Assembly: GCF_004785685.1 (NCBI RefSeq)
Contig: NZ_SRPF01000002.1
Location: 62,001-126,000, forward strand
Direction: 5' to 3'
Length of the DNA stretch: 64,000 nucleotides
Source: Marinobacter confluentis
Lineage (GTDB): Bacteria > Pseudomonadota > Gammaproteobacteria > Pseudomonadales > Oleiphilaceae
Below, piece by piece: positions 10,261 through 19,483 of the stretch. The position numbers were made by a program, and so were the translations under genes. Numbering within the stretch: the first letter of the stretch is position 1; every line of letters begins with the position of its first letter. Below the pieces are notes generated by a model that searched no databases, was not told the DNA's origin, and saw only the letters and a list, made by a program, of their open reading frames with translations.

Positions 10261-11193
10261 ATGAACCAGTATTCTGATGACCTCAACCATAGCCAGTACC
10301 GGGTACCCGCTGTTCGCCATCTGGCCTGGATGTGCCAGGCGCCGCAGCTTATGTCACCGTCCCATAGGTTTATCCTGGCGCCACACCTGCCCGCTGACCT
10401 GGCCACACGGCTCAGCGCCTGGGATGCAGACCCGGAAAAAGGACCGGACCTGCTCACTGAGACGCCCCCGCGGCGCCTGGGGCAATATTTTGAAAGCCTC
10501 TACGAGTGCCTGCTGAAAGACCTGCTGGGCTGGGAGATCCTGCTGAGGAATCAGGCCGTCAGGGCTGACGGCCTCACTCTGGGCGAACTGGATTTCATAG
10601 TGCGCAATCCCGCCAATCAGCAGGTGGAACACCACGAGGTCGCTGTGAAATTCTATCTTGGCTTTGCCGGCGCAGAGCAGACACCACCATTGTGGTATGG
10701 CCCGAACGCCAGGGACCGGCTGGATCTCAAGTCGGCAAAACTGACCGAACAACAGAGTCGGCTGACGGAAAAGCCGCAAACCAGAGCGCTTCTTCACTCG
10801 ATGGCGATTCCGACGCCATCCCGTTCCAGGATCTTCATGCCGGGATATCTGTTCTACCCGGCGGGCCAGGCGCTTCCGCCGCCCGCAACGATGCCGGCGG
10901 AGCATCTGCGGGGCGAATGGCTTTACATCAGCGAGCTCGACCGTATGACGGCTTCGGCCAGCTTACCGGACGCCCTTAGGGGGCAGTGGGCTCCACTGAT
11001 GAAACCACACTGGCTGGGGTTGTGGCAGCAGGACATCGAGCCAGAACAGCAGTCCGTTGAAAACGCCCTGGAGATGGTGCGTTCGAAGGCAATTCCACGG
11101 CTGTTTGCGGTGCTTGAACCTGTTTCAGGAGAGCACGTCTGGAGGGAGACCTGCCGGTTTTTCGTGGTACCCGACAGTTGGCCAATCGACTGA
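10261..11193 (+). CDS. DUF1853 family protein
   Basis: A 310-residue cytoplasmic protein of the DUF1853 family, whose function is not established. Typical features are the N-terminal VRHLAWMCQAPQL, the LGQYFESLYECLLKDLLGW helix near 80, and a central segment (LGELDFIVRN followed by HHEVAVKFYLG) that looks like a restriction-endonuclease-like core with acidic and lysine residues. That similarity is my reading and is untested. It is a single gene, divergent from manC. Confidence 0.8.
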   Translation: MNQYSDDLNHSQYRVPAVRHLAWMCQAPQLMSPSHRFILAPHLPADLATRLSAWDADPEKGPDLLTETPPRRLGQYFESLYECLLKDLLGWEILLRNQAVRADGLTLGELDFIVRNPANQQVEHHEVAVKFYLGFAGAEQTPPLWYGPNARDRLDLKSAKLTEQQSRLTEKPQTRALLHSMAIPTPSRSRIFMPGYLFYPAGQALPPPATMPAEHLRGEWLYISELDRMTASASLPDALRGQWAPLMKPHWLGLWQQDIEPEQQSVENALEMVRSKAIPRLFAVLEPVSGEHVWRETCRFFVVPDSWPID

Positions 11194-11201
11194 CAGCCGT
11201 T

Positions 11202-12275
11202 TCAAGCGCCGTCTTCCGCAGCTTCCAGTTCCACCCGGTTACGGCCACCTTCCTTGCCCCGGTAAAGCGCACGATCTGCACGGTTAATGGCCGCATTCAG
11301 GTCGTCGTCAGGGCGGTATTCGCTGACTCCAGCACTGACCGTAAGCTCAAGGACGTCACCACCCGGGGTCGTCCACTGATTGCCCAGCAATCCTTTGCGG
11401 ATTCGCTCCGCGCCGACACTGGCTTCATCAATCGTGGTATCCGGCAGAATCGCAAGAAACTCCTCCCCACCCCAACGAGCTACAAGATCCTGCGCCCGCA
11501 GCTGTTCCTGGATTACCCTGGCCACCTCCTGTAGCACGAAGTCCCCGGCCTCATGACCATACTGGTCGTTGATCGTCTTGAAGTGGTCAATGTCCAGCAC
11601 GATGAACGATACCGGATGGCCGCTTCGCTCAAAGCGCGCCAGTTCTTTCTTGGCCAGATAGGTCATGTGCCGGCGGTTAAACAGCCGGGTCAGTGGGTCG
11701 GTGGTCGCCATCTGCTGAAGTTTCCGATGCGCCGATGACACATTGCGCAGATAGAAGAACGACAGATAGGCGAACATCGAGAACACCACCGTCAGATTGA
11801 ACAGGTTCAGCGCCAACAGCGCCTCGGACGCTATGGGCTGCAGCGGCTCAAAGAACCAGGTCATCAGGTACAGGCCAACATAGTAGCCCCACAACACCGT
11901 AAACGCCGGCACAGAATGCTTTAAAGGCATACTGACAAACAGCGCAGGAATGAACAGCATCAGGTAGTAATGGAAACCGGCATCCCAGCCGATCATAGAA
12001 ATACCGATAGCGGCATGAAGTATGACTTCTGCCCAGATCAGACCCACCGCCAGCACATTGAGCTTGCGCCCCAGTGCCCAGTAAGCCACGGCATACATGG
12101 TGATGCTGACCACATTAACCCAGGCCAGAATCGGCGAACCCAGGTAATGAAAAATGAAAAAGAAGGCCACATCCACCGAGGCGGCTATCTGACAACAGCG
12201 TTTTGCCACCTGCCAGAAGCGGGGCTTGCGGTCCCTGGCAGTTTCCCTGGCGGATTCACTTCCAGCCTGACTCAT
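11202..12275 (-). CDS. Membrane-bound diguanylate cyclase (GGDEF)
   Basis: A 357-residue protein with about six predicted membrane helices in residues 25-185, then a GGDEF domain from about 195. The catalytic signature is RWGGEEF, and LDIDHFKTINDQYGHEAGD is the conserved metal and substrate region, so it should make cyclic di-GMP. An inhibitory RxxD site is not obvious upstream of GGEEF. I chose the ATG at 12275 (MSQAGSESARE). The frame is open to 12431, but that extension has poor coding character and would fill the promoter region of the divergent gene. The membrane part probably senses an unknown signal. Confidence 0.9.
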   Translation of the reverse strand: MSQAGSESARETARDRKPRFWQVAKRCCQIAASVDVAFFFIFHYLGSPILAWVNVVSITMYAVAYWALGRKLNVLAVGLIWAEVILHAAIGISMIGWDAGFHYYLMLFIPALFVSMPLKHSVPAFTVLWGYYVGLYLMTWFFEPLQPIASEALLALNLFNLTVVFSMFAYLSFFYLRNVSSAHRKLQQMATTDPLTRLFNRRHMTYLAKKELARFERSGHPVSFIVLDIDHFKTINDQYGHEAGDFVLQEVARVIQEQLRAQDLVARWGGEEFLAILPDTTIDEASVGAERIRKGLLGNQWTTPGGDVLELTVSAGVSEYRPDDDLNAAINRADRALYRGKEGGRNRVELEAAEDGA

Positions 12276-12433
12276 ACAACGGTTACTCTTCGATGAAACA
12301 CTACTGAAAATACGCTGAAAAACGAGAACTTGCCTGCCAGAAACGTAAAATGATGAAAACTCTGTGTCCCAATTTGTTACCGGAGTTGTGGCAGAATGTA
12401 GCCACCTTATAAAACTGCGACAGGTTTTCAATC

Positions 12434-14311
12434 ATGGATGACCAGAGCCAATTCCGACTATTGACCCAGCGGCGCTTTCTGCCCTTCTTTCTGACCCAGT
12501 TCTCCGGGGCGTTCAACGACAATCTGTTCAAGCAGACCCTGCTGCTTTTGATTACCTACACGGCCGGTAGCCTTGCAGGCCTGTCCATCGACATTGTCGT
12601 TAACATAGCTGCCTTTCTGTTCATCCTGCCATTTTTCCTGTTTTCCGGACTTGCCGGGCAGATGGCCGACAAGTACGAGAAATCCGGTTTTATCCGTTGG
12701 GTGAAACTGGCGGAAATCGTGATCATGGCCGTCGCTGCCGTGGGGCTCTGGCATCAATGGTACGAACTGCTGCTTTTGCTGCTGTTCCTGATGGGCACGC
12801 AATCCACCTTTTTTGGCCCGGTGAAATACGCCATCCTGCCCCAGGTGCTGGAAGACGACGAACTGGTGGGCGGCAACGCCCTGGTGGAAATGGGCACCTT
12901 CGTTGCCATTCTGGTGGGCACCATAGCGGCCGGCTTGTTGATGGGACTGAACGAACCCCACAAACTGGCCGCTTTTGGCGCATTAGGTATCGCCATTCTT
13001 GGTTACCTGGCCGCCCGCAGGATTCCGAAAACCGGTACCACCCATGCCGGCGTCAGGATCGGCCTGAACCCTTTCAGGGAAACCTGGAAGCTAATGAGGC
13101 TGGCAGCCGAGAATTACTCGGTGCTGCTGTGCATCATGGCCATTTCCTGGTTCTGGTTCCTGGGCGCCGCCTACCTGACGCAGTTCCCCAATTTCGCAAA
13201 GACTGACCTGATGGGCGACGAAACCGTTGTCACCCTGCTGCTGGCCATTTTCACCATCGGCATTGCCCTGGGCTCCATGGCCTGCGAGCGGCTTTCAGGG
13301 CACCGCATTGAACTGGGCATCGTTCCTATTGGCTCAATCGGACTCAGCCTGTTTGGTCTGGACCTGTATCTGAGCATGCCTGCCAACCCCTCACCTTCCA
13401 ACTGGCTGTCCATCCTCCAGGACGCAGAATACCGGCGTGTTGCCATCGACCTGCTGGGCATCGGCTTCTTCGGCGGGCTGTTTATCGTTCCACTCTATGC
13501 CTTCGTGCAGAAAGAAACGCCGGAAGAGCACCGGGCTCGGGTTATTGCCGCACTGAACGTTTTCAACGCCCTGTTCATGGTAGTCAGTGCCATTATGGGC
13601 GTGATCATGCTGGGCGTGATCGGCCTCAGCATTCCGGAGTTTTTCCTGGTGCTGTCGATCATGAATCTGATCGTCGCCGGATTTGTATACCAGCAACTGC
13701 CGGAGTTCGCCCTGCGCTTTATCGTATGGATTCTGTCCCATACCATTTACCGCGTGAAACATCAGGGGTTGCGCCAAATTCCGGATGAGGGCCCAGTACT
13801 GCTGGTTTGCAACCACGTGACCTACATGGATGCGCTGATCATTGCCGGGGCGGTACGCCGGCCGATACGGTTCGTCATGGACCATCATATCTTCAGAACG
13901 CCTTTGCTGGGCGGACTCTTCAGAATGGCCCGCGCCATTCCCATTGGTTCAAAAAACACCGTGCCTGACATCTACAATGCCGCCTTTGAACGAATCGATG
14001 AGGAGCTCAAGGCTGGAAACGTGGTGTGCATCTTCCCTGAAGGCCGGCTCACCAGCGACGGCGAGATTGCAGCATTCCGAGCGGGTGTCGACATTATTCT
14101 TGAAAGGCGGCCCGTGCCGGTGGTGCCCATGGCCCTGCGCGGCCTGTGGGGAAGCTTCTTCAGCCATTGCGGCGGCCCGGCGATGAGGCACTTCCCGAAG
14201 CGCTTTTGGTCACGCATCGAGCTGCTGGCTGAACCGCCCGTGCCGCCAGAAGATGCCAATGCGGCCATGCTGGAAATACGGGTCAAGGATCTGCGGGGCC
14301 ATAGCCGGTAG
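12434..14311 (+). CDS. MFS lysophospholipid transporter (LplT-like) fused to PlsC acyltransferase
   Basis: A 625-residue two-domain protein. Residues 10-420 form a 12-helix major facilitator domain resembling LplT, the lysophospholipid flippase (start: FFLTQFSGAFNDNLFKQ). Residues 430-610 are a PlsC-type acyltransferase with the HX4D motif (NHVTYMD) and the glycerol-phosphate-binding motif FPEGRLTSDGE. The architecture resembles the LplT-Aas lysophospholipid repair system, but the acyl-ACP synthetase (AMP-binding) domain of Aas is absent. The predicted role is to flip lysophospholipid inward and re-acylate it. Divergent from the diguanylate cyclase. Confidence 0.9.
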   Translation: MDDQSQFRLLTQRRFLPFFLTQFSGAFNDNLFKQTLLLLITYTAGSLAGLSIDIVVNIAAFLFILPFFLFSGLAGQMADKYEKSGFIRWVKLAEIVIMAVAAVGLWHQWYELLLLLLFLMGTQSTFFGPVKYAILPQVLEDDELVGGNALVEMGTFVAILVGTIAAGLLMGLNEPHKLAAFGALGIAILGYLAARRIPKTGTTHAGVRIGLNPFRETWKLMRLAAENYSVLLCIMAISWFWFLGAAYLTQFPNFAKTDLMGDETVVTLLLAIFTIGIALGSMACERLSGHRIELGIVPIGSIGLSLFGLDLYLSMPANPSPSNWLSILQDAEYRRVAIDLLGIGFFGGLFIVPLYAFVQKETPEEHRARVIAALNVFNALFMVVSAIMGVIMLGVIGLSIPEFFLVLSIMNLIVAGFVYQQLPEFALRFIVWILSHTIYRVKHQGLRQIPDEGPVLLVCNHVTYMDALIIAGAVRRPIRFVMDHHIFRTPLLGGLFRMARAIPIGSKNTVPDIYNAAFERIDEELKAGNVVCIFPEGRLTSDGEIAAFRAGVDIILERRPVPVVPMALRGLWGSFFSHCGGPAMRHFPKRFWSRIELLAEPPVPPEDANAAMLEIRVKDLRGHSR

Positions 14312-14325
14312 CGCCCGGACCAACC

Positions 14326-14382
14326 ATGGGGTCAGACCCCGCGACATTTTGCCTGACAGAATGCACTGGGGTCTGACCCCAT
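14326..14382. repeat. Inverted pair of REP-like palindromes
   Basis: ATGGGGTCAGACCCC (14326-14340) and GGGGTCTGACCCCAT (14368-14382) are exact inverse complements separated by 27 bases. Each is itself nearly palindromic. The pair fills the gap between two convergent genes and touches the quinone oxidoreductase stop. It could help terminate both transcripts, although no T tract is present. It resembles REP/BIME elements spread by RAYT transposases; no such gene is in the window. Confidence 0.75.
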
Positions 14383-15347
14383 CAGGGGATTTGCAGCAGA
14401 ACCTTGCCGATGTTCTTGTTGTCGGCGACGTGTGCCATGGCGGCGTCTGCTTCTTCAATGGGCCAGGACTGGTCAATCACCGGTTCGATCTGGCGGGCAC
14501 TCAGCAGGGGCCATACGTGTTTGAACAGGGCCGTCATGACTGCCCCCTTGTCTGCGACCGTGCGCGAACGCAGGGTTGAACCAATCAGGCGCTGGCGTTT
14601 GACCAGCATGATACCCAGATCCACTTCTGCCATCCGGCCGCCCAGAATACCAATCAGAACGATCCGCCCATCCACGTTCAGCACTTTCTGATCATCGGCA
14701 ATGTAGCTACCGCCTACCGGGTCCAGCACCATGTCTACGCCGCCCCAGCCGGTAACCGCTTCCACGAAAGAACCCTTGCTGCGGGTCCAGCTGCCTGACG
14801 CGCCCAGGCGCTTGCAGATTTCCAGCTTGTCGTCGTCCCCGGCTGTCGCAAACACTGGGTTGCCCAGCGCCGTAGCCAACTGAATGACCGCGGTGCCCAG
14901 GCCGCTGGCCGCGGCGTGCACCAGTACTTTCTCGCCTGGTTTCAACTGGGCTTCGTGATACAGATTCAGCCAGGCGGTAGCGAAAACCTCCGGAATCGCC
15001 GCCGCTTCCCGCAGGCCATAGCCCTTTGGAACAGGCAGCACCTGAACCGCAGGAACCACCACCTGCGTGGCATAGCCACCACCCGTTAGAAGCGCGCAGA
15101 CTTCATCGCCGGGGCTGAAGCTGGTCACGCCTTTGCCCACGCTGGCGACAGTGCCGCTGACCTCAAGGCCAAGAATGTCAGACGCACCGGGCGGCGGTGG
15201 GTACACGCCAGCCCTTTGCATCAGGTCGGCGCGGTTGACGGCCGTCCAGGCGATATCAATGGCCACATGATTTTCCGGCACTTCCGTGACTGGCTCGCAG
15301 TCTTCCCAGATCAGTGATTGCCCCTTGACCCTGATGGCTTTTGGCAT
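14382..15347 (-). CDS. NAD(P)H-quinone oxidoreductase, zinc-independent MDR family
   Basis: A 321-residue medium-chain dehydrogenase/reductase of the quinone oxidoreductase (PIG3-like) branch. The nucleotide-binding motif is VHAAASGLGTAVIQLA near residue 135. DILGLEVSGTV is conserved, and zinc-binding cysteines are absent. NRADLMQRAGVYPPPPG is a strong family signature. I chose the ATG at 15347 (MPKAIRVKGQS), which follows GGGGGAA by about eight bases. It is last in the minus-strand run that begins with glycerate kinase, 19 bases after the glycosyltransferase. Confidence 0.92.
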   Translation of the reverse strand: MPKAIRVKGQSLIWEDCEPVTEVPENHVAIDIAWTAVNRADLMQRAGVYPPPPGASDILGLEVSGTVASVGKGVTSFSPGDEVCALLTGGGYATQVVVPAVQVLPVPKGYGLREAAAIPEVFATAWLNLYHEAQLKPGEKVLVHAAASGLGTAVIQLATALGNPVFATAGDDDKLEICKRLGASGSWTRSKGSFVEAVTGWGGVDMVLDPVGGSYIADDQKVLNVDGRIVLIGILGGRMAEVDLGIMLVKRQRLIGSTLRSRTVADKGAVMTALFKHVWPLLSARQIEPVIDQSWPIEEADAAMAHVADNKNIGKVLLQIP

Positions 15348-15366
15348 CTGCACATTTCCCCCGCGT

Positions 15367-16485
15367 TTAGATGTCTTGATCATGATTCAGTAATGTCTGA
15401 ATTTCTTGGTGATAGAGTTTCTTCAGATAGCTCAGGCGCCACTTTTCCGGCGCTGAGCTTTCAACTGCCGGTGATGATTTCAGCATCCGTATCAGTGTAT
15501 GCGCTGCAGCCCGGGATTCTGCCGCTGGATCATCCTCTAGGCTGGCATAACACTGATTAGCCGGCACGTATTCCCGGTACGCCAGGCGATCCGGCGCCAG
15601 GGCCACACAGCCGGAAGCCATGGCTTCCAGCACCGACAGGCCCTGAAAATCATGCAATGCCGTCGAAACCACCACATCGGCCTGGGCCAGCAGGCGGTCG
15701 TAATCTGCCCGATCCTGCAGGAAACCCCAGTTCTGAATCTGCCCATGATAACGCTGGCGGATTTGATCAAAGGCACCCGGCGATTGACGGAACTGCTCCC
15801 CCACCACGCTCAGCCGGAAATCCTGCCCCATATCCCCCAGCGCGTCCAGCAGCAATAGGAGACGGTCCGGTGATTTATCGTATTCCCAGCGGTGGTTCCA
15901 CAAAAGGTGCGGGCAATCGGTGTTCAGTTGCCGGCAACCCGGTTCAAAAAGCCGGTCTTCGATGGGCACGGGCAAGACCGTAGATTTGTCAGCCAGCCTT
16001 GCAATCAGACCGTCCGGCAGGCCATCCGGCATCCGGTCAAGAAACGCCCGCGCGCCTTCGAGGAAACTGTCCCGGTTCCAGGCGCTGTTAAACGCCACCC
16101 GGTCTGCGGCAATGGCGCTGTAAAGGTTCACCATCTGCGGATCAACGCTGGCATGCTGCTTCCCGGAGTCCGGGTAGGCAAACTGGTTTTCGTGCATGTA
16201 CAGCAGCGAGGGCGTGTGGCAAAGATGGGGTTGAAAGCTTTTCAGGGTCGCCAGATCCACCATGGAAGTGGCAACCAACAGATCCGAAGGTTCCTGCAGT
16301 GCGGGTTCATTCAACCAGGTCAGCGCGTTGCCGCGAATGCGCCAGCGGAAGAACCGGGGCGGCAGCGCCAGCACCTCCCACCTGAAATCCGGCTGACTGG
16401 CCACCAGTTGCTTCCGCCAGCGCTGGTGACTGCCAGCGTCGTAGGCGGATAACAGCAGAATTCGGGGCTTGTCTGAATCGGGCAT
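15367..16485 (-). CDS. tRNA-queuosine alpha-mannosyltransferase-like glycosyltransferase (DUF3524)
   Basis: A 372-residue GT-B-fold glycosyltransferase with the N-terminal DUF3524 domain (LLLSAYDAGSHQRWRKQL, then ALPPRFFRWRIRGN and SLLYMHENQFAYP) and a C-terminal group 1 transferase domain with GLSVLEAMASGCV. The animal homologue, GTDC1/QTMAN, mannosylates queuosine in tRNA-Asp; bacterial members are named by homology only. It starts after the phosphorylase stop by 15 bases, within the glucosylglycerate operon, so a role in a glycosylated solute is an alternative to tRNA modification. The sequence alone does not decide. Confidence 0.8.
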   Translation of the reverse strand: MPDSDKPRILLLSAYDAGSHQRWRKQLVASQPDFRWEVLALPPRFFRWRIRGNALTWLNEPALQEPSDLLVATSMVDLATLKSFQPHLCHTPSLLYMHENQFAYPDSGKQHASVDPQMVNLYSAIAADRVAFNSAWNRDSFLEGARAFLDRMPDGLPDGLIARLADKSTVLPVPIEDRLFEPGCRQLNTDCPHLLWNHRWEYDKSPDRLLLLLDALGDMGQDFRLSVVGEQFRQSPGAFDQIRQRYHGQIQNWGFLQDRADYDRLLAQADVVVSTALHDFQGLSVLEAMASGCVALAPDRLAYREYVPANQCYASLEDDPAAESRAAAHTLIRMLKSSPAVESSAPEKWRLSYLKKLYHQEIQTLLNHDQDI

Positions 16486-16500
16486 GGCCGCATTCTGACA

Positions 16501-18231
16501 CTAATCCCGGTTGGACAACCACACACTTTGGTAAGGTTTCAGGGTAATGCTGCCGGAAAGGTCGTTGACTGCCATGCCGGAAATCAGATCCTGCCAGTGG
16601 TCCGTGCCAATCAGGTTGATCTCCGCCAGCGACACCTCCTGGGTTTCGCTGGTGATGTTGTGAATACAGAAAATGGACTGGTCACGTCGCATGCTCTGGC
16701 GCCAGAACCCGAACAGCTGCAACCCGAGATGCAGGGTGAACTGGGTAGCGTTTGGATGAAAAGCCGGCTGCCTGCGGCGAATGGCAATCAACCGCTTGAG
16801 TTCATTGAACACCCTGTGATGATGATTCTGCGGGTCCGCCAGCTGGGTTTCCAGGCGATCTATCTGGCACTGGGCCCGGTTGATGGAGCGGAAACGCCCA
16901 GTGTTTTCCATCCGGTCGTAATCGTTTTCAGTGCCCAGCAGGCTGTGAATGTAGAAGGCCGGAATACCCTCAAGCGCCAGCATCACTGTGTGAGCGCAGA
17001 TGAAGCGTTGCATTTGCCAATGGTCAGCACCTTTTTCGGCGGTGCCTTTTAGCGCATCAAACAGCGCGATGTTCATTTCATAGGGCTGATCCTTGCCATC
17101 CGGGGTACGGCGGTAAGACACCTTGCCGCCGAAAGATTCCATGGTGTTGATCAGCCGCTGTTTTTCGTCCTCATCCAGCAGGCCGTCGGTCGGCCGCAAC
17201 CCCACCCCGTCGTGGGAGGCAATGAAATTCAGGTAGGTGGTGCCCATCTGCGCCGGCGGCATGCTCATGAGCCAGGTTTTCAGATGTCGGCAGTTGCCGG
17301 TGACCAGAGTATTGATCAGCAGCGGCGGCAGAGAAAAATTATAGATAACGTGGGCTTCATTGGCGTTGCCCAGGTAGGTCAGGTTCTCCCGATTGGGCAC
17401 GTTGGTTTCGGTAATGACAACGCACTCGGGCGTGTGGTGTTCAATCAGCAACCGCAGAATCTTGATCAGCTCGTGGGTCTGCTGCAGGTGGATCGAGGGC
17501 GTGCCCACTTCCTTCCAGAGGAACGCCACTGCGTCCATCCGGAAATAGGTGATCCCCCGTTCCAGGTAATAGCGGATAATGCCGACAAACTCATTCAGCA
17601 CCTCCGGGTTGGCAAAGTTCAGGTCTACCTGATCTTCGCTGAAGGTACACCAGACATACCGCTCGCCGTCTTCCGTCTGCACCGCATTCAGCAGCGGCGA
17701 GGTTCTGGGTCTGACCACCGCGCTCAGATCATCGCCTGGCCTGGCTTCAAAGAAATAGTCTTTACCCGGATCGATCCGCTTTTTGAAATTCTCGAACCAG
17801 CGGCTCCGCGCCGACATATGATTGATCACCAGATCGGACATCACCTTGTAACGCCTGGCGATGGCCTCAACGTCTTCCCAGTCGCCGTGGGATTCATTCA
17901 CCGCGAGGTAGTCCATCACCGAAAAGCCATCATCGGAGCTGTAGGGGAAAAACGGCAGCAGATGGACCACAGACACGGTATCGCTCAGGCAGTCGTCCAG
18001 GAACCGCAGCAGGGTTTTCAGTGGCTTCTCGCCCGCTGACTGCACCGTATCCGCGTAGGTGATCAGCATGACGTCCGATTCGTCCCAGTTGTTCTGGTGC
18101 GCCGGTGGCGCAGCGGCATCATCCGCCAGCCCCATGGTCTCCAGCAGGCGGGCCGCCAGTGCCGGGGCATCCAGCTCGGGATAAACCACGCCCAGCATGG
18201 TCGCCAGCTTGTGATGAAGGGGGCGGGTCAC
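16501..18231 (-). CDS. GH13_18 glycoside phosphorylase, probably glucosylglycerate phosphorylase
   Basis: A 576-residue sucrose-phosphorylase-type enzyme of GH13 subfamily 18. The catalytic nucleophile is in YFRMDAVAFLWKE and the acid/base in VVITETNV; LLPFFPYSSDDGFSVMDY is typical. Known members of the subfamily degrade sucrose, glucosylglycerol (one enzyme was described from a Marinobacter) or glucosylglycerate, using phosphate and releasing glucose-1-phosphate. Here the GTG start overlaps the gpgS stop (GTGA), and a glycerate kinase is in the same operon. That favours glucosylglycerate as substrate, as inference. Glucosylglycerol remains the main alternative. Confidence 0.85.
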   Translation of the reverse strand: MTRPLHHKLATMLGVVYPELDAPALAARLLETMGLADDAAAPPAHQNNWDESDVMLITYADTVQSAGEKPLKTLLRFLDDCLSDTVSVVHLLPFFPYSSDDGFSVMDYLAVNESHGDWEDVEAIARRYKVMSDLVINHMSARSRWFENFKKRIDPGKDYFFEARPGDDLSAVVRPRTSPLLNAVQTEDGERYVWCTFSEDQVDLNFANPEVLNEFVGIIRYYLERGITYFRMDAVAFLWKEVGTPSIHLQQTHELIKILRLLIEHHTPECVVITETNVPNRENLTYLGNANEAHVIYNFSLPPLLINTLVTGNCRHLKTWLMSMPPAQMGTTYLNFIASHDGVGLRPTDGLLDEDEKQRLINTMESFGGKVSYRRTPDGKDQPYEMNIALFDALKGTAEKGADHWQMQRFICAHTVMLALEGIPAFYIHSLLGTENDYDRMENTGRFRSINRAQCQIDRLETQLADPQNHHHRVFNELKRLIAIRRRQPAFHPNATQFTLHLGLQLFGFWRQSMRRDQSIFCIHNITSETQEVSLAEINLIGTDHWQDLISGMAVNDLSGSITLKPYQSVWLSNRD

Positions 18232-19454
18232 GGGCGGGAAAACTCCTCGTTATCCAGTTCCACCGCTTCCATCAACTGTTCCTTGATATCCGGAATGGCA
18301 CTGGTCACCCGGTTCCAGCTGGGAATGAACGGTGTGTCCATGGGGTTATCCAGAAAATAGGCCCCGGCCAGCATCACGTTCTGGGCAAACAGTTCCACCG
18401 CTTTCTCTTCCTTATGGCGATCAAAATCCAGACCGTTGATGACGGCATCGCTCTGATAGGTCTCGATGAAATCCAGGGCAATCCGGTAATACGTGGCCTT
18501 GATGGTGCGGAACTTCTCGTTGGAAAAAATCTCGCCATTAGTGGCCAGCTTTCGGAACAGTGCCTTGCTGATGTCCGTGCTCATCTTCGAAAGGCCTTTG
18601 CTGGCGTCCTCCTCAGACAGGTCCTGGTGCTTGTGATCGTAGGTGTCGGCAATGTCCACCTGGCACAGGCGGTTGGTGGCGTAGTTGCGCTTCATTTCCG
18701 ACAGCACCCCGACTTCCAGCCCCCAGTCGCTGGGAATACGCAGATCGTTGATCACATCGGTGCGAAACGAGAATTCGCCGGCCAGTGGGTAGCGGAAGCT
18801 GTCCAGGTAATCCAGATAATCGTTGGGGCCGGCGACTTTTTTGAGCGCGCGAATCAGCGGGGTGACCAATAACCGGCTGACCCGCCCGTTCATGTTGCCT
18901 TCTGCTACCCGGGCGTAATACCCCTTGCAGAACATGTAATTGAAACCGGGGTTGGCCACCGGGTAGATCAGCCTGGCGACCAGGTCCCGGCTATAGGTCA
19001 GGATGTCACAGTCGTGCAAGGCCACGGCTTTGCTGCGGCCACTGGCCAGGATATAACCGAAGCAGTACCAGACGTTGCGCCCCTTCCCCATTTCCGTGGG
19101 AGCCAGGTTCTGATCCCGCAACTGTTTGTCCAGCGCCCGAAGCCTTGGCCCGTCGTTCCAGAGCACCCGCACGTGCTGGGGCAGCTCCGAGAAATATTCC
19201 AGGGCATGGCGGTACTGAGCTTCATCGGCCCGGTCCAGACCGATCACGATCTGCTCCAGGTAGGGCACCTTGGCCAGTTCGCTGACAATATTTTTAAGCG
19301 CCGGCCCTTCCAGTTCAGAGTAGAGGGAAGGCAGCACCAGCGACATGGGCCGCTCCTTGCGAAAGCCCATCAATTCCTTTTCCAGATCTTCCACAGGCCG
19401 GCGAACCAGGTTGTGAAGGGTCGTGATTATTCCGTTCTGGTAAAAGTCGCCCAT
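18228..19454 (-). CDS. gpgS: Glucosyl-3-phosphoglycerate synthase GpgS
   Basis: A 408-residue GT81-type glycosyltransferase that joins glucose from an NDP-glucose donor to D-3-phosphoglycerate, the first step in glucosylglycerate synthesis. The GT-A fold begins after a short N-terminal extension (SLVLPSLYSELEGPAL). The metal-binding DxD is in VALHDCDILTYSRDL, and KGRNVWYCFGYILASG precedes it. The length matches proteobacterial GpgS, which is longer than mycobacterial forms. AGGAG lies seven bases upstream of the ATG. It lies 29 bases after the phosphatase gene and is translationally coupled to the phosphorylase. The product is a compatible solute in salt- or nitrogen-stressed bacteria. Confidence 0.93.
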   Translation of the reverse strand: MGDFYQNGIITTLHNLVRRPVEDLEKELMGFRKERPMSLVLPSLYSELEGPALKNIVSELAKVPYLEQIVIGLDRADEAQYRHALEYFSELPQHVRVLWNDGPRLRALDKQLRDQNLAPTEMGKGRNVWYCFGYILASGRSKAVALHDCDILTYSRDLVARLIYPVANPGFNYMFCKGYYARVAEGNMNGRVSRLLVTPLIRALKKVAGPNDYLDYLDSFRYPLAGEFSFRTDVINDLRIPSDWGLEVGVLSEMKRNYATNRLCQVDIADTYDHKHQDLSEEDASKGLSKMSTDISKALFRKLATNGEIFSNEKFRTIKATYYRIALDFIETYQSDAVINGLDFDRHKEEKAVELFAQNVMLAGAYFLDNPMDTPFIPSWNRVTSAIPDIKEQLMEAVELDNEEFSRP

Positions 19455-19483
19455 GGTGGCGCTCCTGTTGGGTTAAGGCCTGA

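Noticed and set aside
12276..12431. N-terminal extension of the diguanylate cyclase
   Set aside because: The extra 52 residues have poor coding character and would cover the promoter region of the divergent gene; a downstream ATG gives a normal protein start.
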